Source: Myripristis murdjan
Taxonomy: Eukaryota > Chordata > Actinopteri > Holocentriformes > Holocentridae
Length of the DNA: 64,000 bases
Assembly: GCF_902150065.1 (NCBI RefSeq)
Contig: NC_043990.1
Span: forward strand, 2,183,617 to 2,247,616
Reading direction: 5' to 3'
A program made the position numbers and the translations under genes. The notes under the pieces are model-generated. The model was not told the DNA's origin and searched no databases. It was given only the letters and a program-made list of their open reading frames with translations. Within the stretch, counting starts at the first letter, position 1. Each line of letters begins with the position of its first letter. Positions 54,159 through 64,000 of this stretch are shown here, in pieces.

Positions 54159-56444
54159 CACTGCAAAATTTTTCGCTGTGAATTCACAATAAATTATTGG
54201 ATAAGTTTTGCATGACTTTCACAGTAAGGATTACAGCAATATACTGTGAAATGTACTCACAGCAATTTACTGTAATTTCACATCTGTGATATTATAATGC
54301 ATTGTTGTAAAAGCACAACTGTGTACTGTAACTTCACAGCTTCAATGACAAAGCAATTACTGTGATATTACAGTACATTACTGGGGAAGTACAACCTTTT
54401 GCTGTATATCATTACAATAAGGCCCTGTACTTTTACAGTGTGTACTGTGAAAGGAATGCACAAGTTGACAGTAACTTACTGTGAATTTACTATGTATACT
54501 GTGGAAATCATGCAAAAATTGGCCAATAATTTACTGTGAAAGTAATGCAGATGAAGTTTCCATTTACTGTGAATTTACAATTATTGTACAATTAAGACAC
54601 CAACACACAACTCTGAGGTAAAGTCAATGTTAGCCCAATGGCATATTTATTTACAAATAAAGGGTTATTCAACATAAATGCCAAGAAATTCAAGAATTCA
54701 AGAAATTCAACTTCCTAGTCCTAGTCAAACTTTTCAAAGCATCTTAAAATGCAGAGAAACTGTGCAGAAACTTGCCATTCAACTCCCCAGCTGTGTCCCA
54801 ATAACAGTAAGAGAATGGGAGTGAGCCCTACATGGCAAGGTAAGAGAGGAAGGGAGAGAGCGATGAAGGGATGTGGTGAAGGGGTCAGGCGCTCCTCTCA
54901 GTCTCAAACATTCTATAATCCAGATGCAACAGCGTTGTACATAAACCTTATAGTGCAAAGTTGTCTTCAAAAAAAAGTACAAAAAGAACTACTCAAAACT
55001 GAGCCTGACAACTGCTGCAGCAAAAAAAAACAAAAAACTAAGATGCCCACTCAAAGTCAGTTAGTTTCCTCAAAAGGTGCTCATATGAGGGTTCATTGTT
55101 GTCGCTTCCTGGTCTTTGAGCCTCTTTCAGGATTGATGCCCAAGAAGAACCTGTTAATAAGCAAAGATAGTTTCAGTTTTAAATAGACTTATGTATTGCA
55201 GGCAGCATGTATCAAGTTGAGTCATCATCCTTCATAATCTTATCATATGCACACTCAACAGTTCAGTAAAAGCATAATGTACAGTATTTAGGTATTCAAA
55301 TTTAAATAATAAGATCGGCTGTGGTAAATAGCAAACGCTAACGTTAGCTAGCTAGCGTTAGCTAGCCTATATCAGACCACATGGGCAAATGCTACAGCTA
55401 GCTAACGTTAGCTAGTTAGCTAATAGTGCTAATCAGTGTTGCCAACTTGGCGACTTTCTCGCTATATCTGGCGACTTTCCAACTCCCCATGGCGACTTTT
55501 TTTGTCAAAAGCGACTAGCGACAAATCTAGTGACTTTTCCTGGTGTTACTGGAGACTTCTGGTATTTTGGAAACTGACATGAAAGCTCGTATCGTTCCTC
55601 TGCAGTTCCTGTTCTCAGTGAGCAGCGGGTGCTGCCGCGAGCCCCTCCCCCGCCCCAAAGTCCTCACAGGTGGTCACAGCCTCGAGCCGCGCGCGGCAGT
55701 CGCAGGCAGCTGCAGTCAGGAGAGGAGCAGAGAGGAGACCCACCACTCCGCGTCCAGGCAGCAAATGAATCGCGCATGCGCAAAGCCGCCGTTGGTCCCG
55801 CCCTTCCCGTAAATTTGTAGTTCTAAAACATATTTAGGATGTTTTTTACTCACTTTTTGTCTCTCCTACGATGTTATTCCTCTCCTACAGCATCCATTAC
55901 AATCACGGGCAAATTGCCAATTATGCAAATTAGGCGATGACGTCATTTGGCGACTTCTAGCGACTTTTAGGACAGCCAATAGCTACTTTCCTTACTGAGG
56001 AGTTGGCAACACTGGTGCTAATATCACTTAAAATAGCATGGGTGTAGTGCAAACAGACGTTATGCCTGCAGCTCACCTTCTCCATTCAGCCCAGAAGAGA
56101 AGAAGGAAATGGCCTCTTCAGGTTCAGTGCCGAGTTTGGTTATGTCATGTGACTTACCAGGGAATATCTGAATACAAAATTTCACTGTAATAATACTGCT
56201 GAATGCTGTGAAATCCTTCCATTTTTTTACTGTGTTGCTGTGATATTACAGACCTTGTTGTGATATAACAGGGGTTTTTGATTGCAGGATTTTACTGTAA
56301 AATAACAGTTAAATGCTGTAAAATCCAAGGATACTGTAGTTTTTACAGGTATTCATTGGGATATTACAGAGGAACTTAATTACAACAACTTACTGTAAAA
56401 TAATACTATTAATTATTGTGAAATGCTGGTAATTTATTACAGTG
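54159..56444. mobile_element. EnSpm/CACTA-like non-autonomous element
   Basis: Starts CACTGCAAAATTTTT and ends with the complement type TTATTACAGTG, with TA on each side. Both subterminal regions (54180-54560 and 56180-56440) are packed with TACTGTAA/TTTACAGT-type repeats in both orientations, typical of CACTA elements. A hAT-like element is nested inside. An alternative right end is ATTTTACAGTG near 58403, just where the unit-conserved flank resumes. Confidence 0.55.
55434..56014. mobile_element. hAT-like element nested in the EnSpm-like element
   Basis: Ends CAGTGTTGCCAAC and complement GTTGGCAACACTG, flanked by GTGCTAAT at 55426-55433 and 56015-56022 (perfect 8-bp duplication). Interior has repeated GGCGACTTT motifs. 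No transposase. Confidence 0.8.
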
Positions 56445-56635
56445 TACAGAAACCTCCTGGTGGCTGCACAGCGGAATGAACAAACAGACCTCCAGGCCAT
56501 GGCCTGGACAGGCTAACATTATGCCTGTTTGGTTCGTTAGCGAGCGAACTAACACTAACGTTAGCTCGCTAACGCTAACAGTCGTAGCGGTACTTCAGAT
56601 ATATTAACAGGCAAAAAAAACGCTGGATAACTTAC

Positions 56636-58071
56636 TGTGGCAAAACGGGTGGTTGAAAGAAATATTACTAAAAGGTTTGAATTTAAATGTGCTCGACAAC
56701 GCCACCTGGGGGAATTTCACCCCCAGGAACTTAATTTACAGGTTCGTATGCACCCAGGCCAGACAAATCAGTATAAAAATATAGATTTATTATCAAAAAT
56801 ATTAAAACAAGGTGGAATACAACCAGTGACAGATTTCTTTTCAAATACTATAATACTGCAGCTACAGAAACCTCACTTGGGGTCGCCAGTACCAGTATGC
56901 TCAAACAGGAAATCAAAGCAAGTACAACTGAGAAAAAAGCTCAAAACAACTAAAGGAATAAACAATGAATTAAACACACTTAAACTTTGAAGTAATCAAA
57001 CAAAGCATTAAACACACACAAAACGAAATTAAGAAAGAACACAAAAGATAAAGCAGAGCAAATAGTAATAAACTCAAAACACAATCCTCATAACAGGCAA
57101 TATACAGGAAAACAAAATATAAAATGAATCAGGGGGGACTGACCCGAAAGTGGGCCAATGGTAGCTCGTCTCAGCGTACAATGGTGCGGGAGATCGGCCA
57201 ATCACAGCACGGCACTTATAGTAGTCACTGGCAGTAAACAGGCGGAGTAAAACAAAACGGTGGGAGCCAACAGTAGACAGTGTAGCTGTGCAAAGCAGTG
57301 TAATGCAACTCGATATAGCACAAAAACAACGGCTACAACAATAGCTACATGGCAGCATGCAAGACAATAGATGAAATAATAGACAACACAGTACAAGACA
57401 CGACAAGACAAGACCATAGACAAGACCATAGACAAGACAGCAGTAGAGTCCCGGTGCACCAGGGTGTTGACCGCCGGAGAGTGGAGCACCGCAGCGCACA
57501 GCCGGGCCAAAGCGTGCCTGCGAAACGTGCACACACACACACACACAAAAAAGACAATTACAATCGTGTGTTAAATGTGAATGAAGAGGCGTAAACCGGC
57601 TACAGGCCACCTACCACGGAGCAAAGGCGCCGCTTCCCCGCCGGAGAGGATAGGGAAAGCAACAGGCCCCAATTAAACGCTGCGGAAGAGAGCGAACCAC
57701 AGCATAGACAACTCCGATCCCACACATCTGCAGCCAGCAGACAGCCCAACTGCAAGCACAACGTAAAGCAGGTGTAAGGCCCAGACACCATAAAAAACAC
57801 CCCGAACACCACAAAACGAAAAGGGACTTACAATTGCTGAGAGGTGGAGAGAACCTGGCGAAGTCAGCAACGCCAACCGCCACAGTTCAAACCACACGGA
57901 GCGCCGCGCCGCGCCGGCCCAAGGGAGGCGAGGTAGCACACTGAACAGACACACCTGAGCAGCTATATTACTTGCGGCTCCGCCCCGCAATCAGTGCCGT
58001 GCAATGACCCACACCTGGTGTGGAATGAGTGAGGGGGAGGGAGAAGGGGAGGAAAAAGACCATCCTGCCAC
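56636..58071. mobile_element. Possible solo-LTR-like fossil
   Basis: A 1.4-kb GC-rich tract with TGTGGCA at the left and TGCCACA at the right. No internal genes and no convincing flanking duplication. Old and broken if it is an LTR. Assignment is weak. Confidence 0.25.
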
Positions 58072-58536
58072 ATTCCCTTACATTACCTTTCTCCAAAAGA
58101 ATAAACAAGACAACGCAAAAGTCAAGTCAGCTGGACTGGTGCATTCATAGTTGAGCGGGAGACTTTTGTTACTGCGCATGCGCACTTCCTCTTTGAATGT
58201 GCAGTGAGAGTGTGACTGTTGGCTACTTATTGTTGCGAGTGAGCTTAACTCTAAATAAAGTAATCTTAACTCTAAACATTAAGTATTTTGCATTTTTCAC
58301 CATGCAAGTGATTGTTACTTCATAAATACCAGTCATAAGTGCATATTGTTGATTACCTAGTAAAGTTAACTAATATAATGCATGTCAGGGCAACTATTGC
58401 ATTTTACAGTGTGGTCAGTGAGTAGTGATTTTTTGTGATTGAATGAAAGGCACTATTTCTGAACAAGAAAAACAAGAAAAATAACAAGAATGAGTTTAAA
58501 AGTTCCTTTTACCAAATATAAAAACTAAAGTACTTC

Positions 58537-58846
58537 CAGTAGCGGTTTTAGGCATTGGCGAAGCGGGCAGCCGCCCGGCGATGGCGGCCGGTGGCTTTTT
58601 TATTCAAACAAGATTTTGTCCATATAAAAAGCATTTTTCCAAAAAAAGGTATTTGTACAGGTGCCGGCGCCCCTGCCGTGCACAGCATGGCCGGCTCTGG
58701 GAGGGGCGCCTCTAGCGGCCGGAGGGGCTCCGGTAACGGCCAGTAACGTCTGTGAATGGGGAGCGGAGAGGGTTAGGAGTAGTAACATGGAAGGACGCAA
58801 GGCAGCAATTTCGCCCAGGGCGGCAACATGGGCAGAACTGCCACTG
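58537..58846. mobile_element. hAT-like MITE with empty-site evidence
   Basis: Ends CAGTAGCGGTTTTAGGC and complement of CAGTGGCAGTTCTGCC, flanked by AGTACTTC and AGTACTTT. The unit 1 paralogue at about 6293-6300 (AAGTACTTTCTTAA) is uninterrupted, confirming the insertion. Confidence 0.75.
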
Positions 58847-58997
58847 AGTACTTTCTTAAAATCTCTCTGAAAAATGTAGTATATGTAATATTTATATAAT
58901 ATATAGTAATATATGTACAAGCATGAAGGGCAAAGTCTCTAGTGTTTCATTGTCTCTGCAGCTGTTGAGTCAGATCAGTTCCTCTCCAGCTGAGGGA

Positions 58998-59025
58998 GGT
59001 TTTTGTACGACGACGTTTCACTGTG
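58998..59025 (-). other. V13 recombination signal (12-RSS)
   Basis: CACAGTG, 12-base spacer, ACAAAAACC on the minus strand. Confidence 0.95.
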
Positions 59026-59593
59026 TGAACGGGTAGCTGTAACCCTGCTGACAGTAGTAAACTCCTGAATCTTCAGCCTGGACTCCACTGATGGTCAGAG
59101 TGAAGTCAGTCCCAGATCCACTTCCACTAAAACGACTTGAAACTCCAGACTGAAGGGTTGTGGCATATTTAATCAGGAGTTTAGGAGCTTCTCCAGGTTT
59201 CTGAAGATACCAGTGGAGGTAGTAACTAATACTTGTACTGGCTTTACATCTGATAGAGACAGTCTGTCCTGGACTAACAGACTGAGATCCAGGAGACTGA
59301 GTCAGAGTGGTTTCTCCTGATGAATCTGGAAAATATCCAAAAGAGCAGAAGGGTTATTGAGACAAATACAGCTTGGAGAAAGATGATGAATATGAAAACA
59401 GAAGAGGAGGATTTCTTTAACATGGAGAACAGATGGAAGAAGGTGAATGCTGCTGGTCTCAGTGTTTCTCCATCACAGCAGAAGATGATTGTGGTAAAGC
59501 TGGTTGCATCCTGAAGCCAAGTTTTCAGAAGAGAGTCTCACCCTGAACAAGGAGCCCCAGGGTGCCCAGCAGGAGAATCTGTGACATCATCAT
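59026..59593 (-). CDS. Ig light-chain V segment, family B (V13)
   Basis: Leader 59593-59542 and V exon 59325-59026. Reads [72 protein letters not shown]. Open. Its nearest same-strand functional J is J4b, about 21 kb away past V12 and V11. A closer J-C (46.7-47.1 kb) has decayed. Confidence 0.94.
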
Positions 59594-59688
59594 TGTGCTG
59601 CCGGCGTGTCAGTGGCTCTGAAAGGCCTGGACAGCCACTGATCAACACTGGCCTCTTAACGGGTGGAGAGCAGAGAGGCAGGACACAT

Positions 59689-59696
59689 ATGCAAAC
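59689..59696 (-). promoter_or_regulatory. V13 octamer-like promoter element
   Basis: GTTTGCAT on the coding strand, about 96 bases from the leader. Confidence 0.55.
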
Positions 59697-60878
59697 ACAC
59701 ACAACGATTTGAATGATCCTCCAGGGAACAGCGGACCCCCAAAACCTTGCTGAGAAGATAGAGGTGACTGTGAATAACAAAGGTCTTTCACATCTGAGCG
59801 GCAACAGAGAAAAACTGCTGAAGACAAGTGACTCATGACGAGGATAATGTGTTGAGAAACACCATGGTGAGAAGCTGGAATAGTGACTCCAATGCTGAAG
59901 GAACGGCTGGAGAAGCAGCTTGATTTAGGAGGTGGAGGATTTGCCGTCAGTGTGAATGGAACCAGGGGCAGGTAGCTAGGTGAGCGCTTTCTGAGCTGAA
60001 GAGCAGATCAGAAAGAGCAGGAATCTCAGATCTTTAAAGGGAAAGACAGTTTGCCAGGCTTTCAGATGGACTGAGAGACGGATACATCTGATGAATAAAC
60101 ATGAGGTCGGTGGGTTTGATTGGTCTCGGTCCATTTCAGTGAGAAGACCAGAACATTGTGAGGAGAACAACAGGTGGAATATGCAGGGGGAAGCAGACAG
60201 GTGGAACTCTATGGTTGAGGCTCTGAATATGGAAGATGTGAGAAAAGTGAAGGAGGCCAGCAGAAACTTGGCTTGAGTGTGTGGGCGTTATGTGGGTGGT
60301 GTCAACCTCAGGGAATAATGTTGATAGAAATGGAGAGAAGAAGCAGTGTTGAGAGAAAGATGATGGGAAGGCAAAACGGACTCCTGATGTTGGAGGCCTC
60401 TATAGAGCAGAGACATTTTGGGCCGTCTGGATGAGGCTTGGAGCAGCAGTCAGCTGCTTGGAGAAGAAGCTGATGCTCCTGAAGCATCAGGCTTTAAGGA
60501 GTTTCTGTCAGATGGTTTTTATGCTCCAGCAGTCACTCACTCACACACTGTTTCACTTCCCTTTAAGAAGCCTCTCATGCACATCAACACACAAACATGA
60601 TATGAGAAGAAAACCTTTATTATACACTGGAAACAAATATTTTTAAAATTTCTGTTCCACATCAGTTCATATATAGGCAATTACTTTATTTAAAGAACTT
60701 GAAGTTAAAAATGTACTGAAAATTACTTTTTTTAGTACTGTAGTAGAAAATCGGTATTTTCGGTATTTTTCGGTATGCGGTATTGTACTCAATTATTAAT
60801 GAATAAATTGAGAAACGTCCTGATGAGAGTAATGTATGTCCCTGTTGGAGTGGGTCAGAGCATTTCCATAGAGAGCCA
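59697..60878. other. V13-V14 divergent spacer
   Basis: Conserved with the V4-V5 spacer; ~95-bp block at 60493-60590. A short tandem TCGGTATTTT lies at about 60750-60775. Confidence 0.6.
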
Positions 60879-60925
60879 CTTTGCATCAGCAGCACCATGC
60901 TCCAGTGCTCTGGGAGAGTTTATAG
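60879..60925 (+). promoter_or_regulatory. V14 promoter (octamer-like and TATA-like)
   Basis: CTTTGCAT at 60879-60886 and TTTATAG at 60919-60925. Confidence 0.7.
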
Positions 60926-61003
60926 TCCTGAGAGTTGAAGACTGGATGACTGACAGCTGTCCTTCATGACAACAGAAGCCCCAGAAATCCTCCTCATCCA
61001 AAC

Positions 61004-61486
61004 ATGACTTTGAGCTCCATCCTCATCTGGACTCTCCTCTGCTGCTGCTTGACAGGTAAAGTCCAGAGAATCAAAGTCCTCTCCTCTATGAAGATCCGTC
61101 CCTCTGAAATGAAGCGGAGAAAAGCATGACGCTGCTTTGTGTTTTTGTCTGTGTGTCCTCAGAGTCCAGAGGCCAGGTCACAGTGACTCAGCCTGGAGCA
61201 GTGAGGGCTGCTCTGGGAGCCTCCGTCACCATCACATGTAAAACCAGCCGGGATGTTTATGTTGCTAGTGGCGACCAACTTTTAGCCTGGTACCAACAGA
61301 GAGATGGAGAAATTCCTAAACTCCTCATTTACTATGCTAGTACTCGAGAATCAGGGATTCCAGGTCGTTTTACAGGCAGCGGATCAGGGAGTGACTTCAC
61401 TCTGACCATCAGGGGAGTCCAGGCTGAAGATGCAGCAGTTTACTACTGTCAGAGTTTCCACTCTATCAACAGTAAAGGAGTGTTCA
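61004..61486 (+). CDS. Ig light-chain V segment, family A (V14)
   Basis: Leader 61004-61055 and V exon 61163-61486. First cysteine in [51 protein letters not shown] (Arg for Ser), second cysteine in [16 protein letters not shown]. Open, full RSS. Confidence 0.95.
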
Positions 61487-61514
61487 CACAGTGAAAAAGC
61501 ATCGTACAAAAACC
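61487..61514 (+). other. V14 recombination signal (12-RSS)
   Basis: CACAGTG, 12-base spacer, ACAAAAACC. Confidence 0.95.
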
Positions 61515-61592
61515 TCCCTCAGTCAGGCTGAACAGAAACTGAAGTGACTGCTGCAGCTGGAAGCTACTGCAGGGACTGATACAGTTCACTGA

Positions 61593-61594
<2 letters not shown>

Positions 61595-61650
<56 letters not shown>
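61595..61650. repeat. (CA)n 3' of V14
   Basis: About 28 CA units, the longest of the (CA)n tracts that follow family A genes. The shared V flank follows to about 61990. Confidence 0.95.
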
Positions 61651-61654
<4 letters not shown>

Positions 61655-61997
61655 GATGAGAACATATCATCTTATTCATAGTGTCAGTGTCAGTTTTCCC
61701 TCTGAGCTTCAAACAGCCACCTCCCACCTCAACAAGCTGAAAGTTCCTCCAAATGAAGAGGACAGTTCCAGTGAAGAAGCCCAATCAGAAACATTGAAAG
61801 CACAACAACATGGAGCAAAGTGAGCTGCCCTGATGCCGACCCCCCAAACCACTGCTGAATGATCCAAACAGCTTATCCTCCACACATCAACATCCATTCA
61901 CTGAACACACAGCAAAACGTCACATACACATCAGTAACAATGTATGCTGAGGCTAATACCAATAGTGCAATAAAATGTCTGTTTAACAGATTACATG

Positions 61998-62201
61998 TTA
62001 CATTAGTGTTGTGTCACTGTTCAGTGTGGTTATGGCTGTGGGATAAAAACTGTTCCAGAATCGTGTGGTGCGTGTTTTGATGGATCTGCATCTTCTGCCA
62101 GATGGCAAAAGTTCAAAAAGGTGGTGGACAGGGTGGAAAGGATCCTTGATTATGCTGTGTGACTTCTGCAAACAGCGCGAGGTGAAGATTAATAGTGACA
62201 T
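61998..62201 (-). mobile_element. LINE C-terminal fragment (L2/CR1-like)
   Basis: Third copy of the fragment at 707-910 and 34138-34341. An L1-like YADD scrap (PYADDIMFYFYNCE, plus strand) follows at about 62240-62285, uninterrupted by the (ATT)n LINE seen in the other two units. Confidence 0.75.
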
Positions 62202-62534
62202 TCCTTTAAATTTATGTCATTGTTCAAACTAGCACTCATTCCCATATGCTGATGATATAATGTTTTATTTTTATAATTGTGAATAATGAGAACAATGAGA
62301 GCAAGTTAAGCAGTAACAAAGCACATGAAAGATGCTTGGCCTAATCACTACTTTGCCTGGGAAGCATTATTCTGAATTAAATGAAGCTTTCCTGAAGTTT
62401 GACACCCTCATTTACATTTTGAAATCTTACAGTATGTGTGCCAGCTGAACCTAAAATCCACTCCTCCATCCCCGTGCTTTAAAATCAGTGAAGATCAGGA
62501 CAAACGACACGACTAATTTGTTAAAAAGATTTTT

Positions 62535-62540
62535 TTTAAT
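62535..62540 (-). terminator. C5 polyadenylation signal (variant)
   Basis: ATTAAA on the minus strand, where C1-C4 have AATAAA. A (GA)n follows at 62609-62636. Confidence 0.4.
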
Positions 62541-62605
62541 TATTATTTAAACATATATAGAGTATCAGCATTACAGCAAGAAAAATAATTGATTATTTAA
62601 AGATT

Positions 62606-62636
<31 letters not shown>

Positions 62637-62703
62637 GCATGAGGCAGAGTGAGAGCAGCTGCAGAGTGAAACCAGTAGCAGAAGTCCCAGTGAGTCAGGT
62701 CAG

Positions 62704-63038
62704 TTACTGGGGACACTGGTCTCTCCTCAGTGTCTCGGCCTGCAGAGCCTGGGAGCCCTGGGTGGCCTCACAGGTGACAGAGCCCAGCTTCCTCCACTGG
62801 TCTGCAGTGAGCCTCAGGGTGCTGCTCCAGCTGTAGAGGCCGTCCTTCTCCAGCACCCCGGGGCTCCTGCTCTGCTCCCAGCTGCTGCTGCTGCTGCTGC
62901 TGCTGCCGTCCACCTTCCAGGCCAGCCTCCAGTCTGAGGGGAAGCCCTTGTTGGCCAGGCACATGAGCGTGGCCCTCCCCTGCTGCAGCTCCTCTCTGGA
63001 GGGGGGCAGCACCGTCAGGGTGGGAGGGGCGTTACCCA
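62704..63038 (-). CDS. Ig light-chain constant domain exon C5
   Basis: [16 protein letters not shown] start, cysteines in [10 protein letters not shown] and [17 protein letters not shown] end, TAA. It has eight serines (one extra CTG) and one extra 5' codon, so it is six bases longer than C1-C4. The usual acceptor context is gone. The sequence upstream on the minus strand is a (CT)n run ending CAG/TGGGTAAC, which would act as a new pyrimidine tract and acceptor and keeps phase 1. Its J would lie beyond the window end. Confidence 0.93.
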
Positions 63039-63040
63039 CT

Positions 63041-63063
63041 GAGAGAGAGAGAGAGAGAGAGAG
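63041..63063. repeat. (GA)n directly upstream of C5
   Basis: On the minus strand a (CT)n that abuts the C5 acceptor. The J-C intron sequence shared by C1-C4 is absent beyond this point. Confidence 0.9.
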
Positions 63064-64000
63064 GATAATAGAAGTTACTTTGAGGGAAAACAAAGTCCAT
63101 CCTGTGGATTGCAGGAGGAGAACATGGAGGGCAGAGGAGGCTGCTGGTTCTTAGGATCTTTCTCAGAAGATTCAGGAGTGGGAGAGATTTGATGAACTGG
63201 TCTTCAAGCTTTCACTTCCCTCTCTGAGCTCAGTAACCATGGCAACAGACAGGCATCACTGCTCAACCATGACAACAGACAAGTTTCACTGTTAAAAATA
63301 AAGGTTGAAAGCTGTACACTCTTGCTCCGATGTACAAAGTTTTAACAACCTAAAACATCAGTGTTTGATAATTACAAATTATCCACTGGAGGTTAAATCT
63401 TTTTACCACCGAGATTTCTTTGTGGAGGACAACATGTTGTGACAGACAGTTTACTACAGTTGTGTTCACGACTGAAACACGGCAACAAATACACTCCATA
63501 ACTGAAAAAATAAAATTAAGATCAAGTTCACTGACAGGAATAACTTCTCTAACTCCCTGATTTAAACCACTTCAGTATTTTGTTGAGAATTGATATTGAT
63601 GATAGAGGATTATTATTAGTACCAATGAAGATGGCATGCTGTTCAAAGCATTAGTCTTGTAGAATGGCCGAGTTAAACATATTGAATGTTTTCATATATC
63701 ACACCGATAAAATCAAAAAAAAAAAAAATAAAATAAAATTACACAAATTGTCAGGCAGAATACACACCCTTTTTTCTGTTTTTTTTTTTTTTGTTTGCTT
63801 TTTTGTAATGATATTGCTTCACATTCAAGAGTTTTTCAAACAGTCAGATGATCAGAATAACTTTAAAGATAAATATAGAAAACTGTTTTTTTGTAGACAA
63901 TAAAATTACCTGCCTCCATAAACTGTAAAATGAATTTTCCATAAAAATCAAACAGCAAACTTATTCTTTTTTTGCTTTTCATTATCTTTCGTCAATATTA
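63064..64000. other. Sequence upstream of C5
   Basis: Unlike the other J-C introns, and the ~95-bp block is missing. 63210-63330 resembles 19790-19910. Poly(T) runs lie at about 63778-63791. No J segment seen before the window ends. Confidence 0.5.

Noticed and set aside
57074-57990. Cysteine- and leucine-rich minus-strand frames at 57-58 kb
   Set aside because: Low-complexity translations of short tandem motifs (AAGACCATAGAC) and CA repeats within a repeat-like tract; no recognisable domain.
1-64000. CRISPR array, operon or prokaryotic features
   Set aside because: No regularly spaced direct repeats; intron-bearing Ig genes and vertebrate transposons show this is animal DNA.

Overview
This window is a stretch of a ray-finned fish (teleost) immunoglobulin light-chain locus. 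The germline V segments carry 12-bp-spacer recombination signals (RSS) and the J segments 23-bp-spacer RSS, which is the kappa-type arrangement. With repeated V, J and C cassettes and V genes in both orientations, this fits the kappa-like L1/L3 class of teleost light chains. The fish assignment rests on that layout, on fish-like transposons (Tc1, hAT, PIF/Harbinger and EnSpm-like), LINE and tRNA-SINE debris, and on very abundant (CA)n and (GA)n. The species cannot be read from the sequence.

Layout. Five constant exons (C1-C5) all lie on the minus strand at about 2.4, 12.3, 27.0, 36.2 and 62.7 kb. Four have their J segments in the window (J1a/J1b, J2, J3, J4a/J4b), also on the minus strand. 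Upstream of J in each unit is a divergent pair of V genes about 1.4-1.5 kb apart: a family B V on the minus strand (same orientation as J-C, so deletional joining) and a family A V on the plus strand (so inversional joining). Extra plus-strand V genes lie in units 1 and 2. In total I find 14 V genes (one cut by the window start) with open V exons and intact RSS, plus one V 3' stub, six J, one relic J and five C exons. Family A starts [10 protein letters not shown] and has an octamer-like CTTTGCAT plus a TATA-like box. Family B starts [10 protein letters not shown] and has GTTTGCAT/ATGCAAAC close to the leader.

The region from 45.5 to 58.5 kb is mostly transposon debris: hAT, PIF/Harbinger-like, EnSpm-like and foldback elements and a SINE, several with visible target-site duplications. 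It contains a decayed J and J-C intron at 46.7-47.1 kb. This suggests that a whole J-C unit died there, leaving the V pair at 59-61 kb without a nearby J-C. An apparently intact Tc1-like transposase lies at 23.7-25.0 kb, and a nearly full-length L2/CR1-type LINE with one in-frame stop lies at 38.7-42.0 kb.

The most unusual feature is an extra immunoglobulin-superfamily V-set exon (CEACAM-like, no canonical cysteine pair) at 28412-28738, inside the J3-C3 intron and in the same orientation as C3. It has good splice sites and is phase 1-1, exactly matching the J donor and C acceptor phases, so it could in principle be spliced into a light-chain mRNA. Other notable points are a B/A hybrid V gene (22.3-22.9 kb), single J segments in units 2 and 3 that look like fusions of the two ancestral J, an orphan RSS next to the Tc1 element, a ~95-bp block shared between the J-C intron and the V-V spacer, and a C5 splice acceptor now built from a (CT)n repeat.
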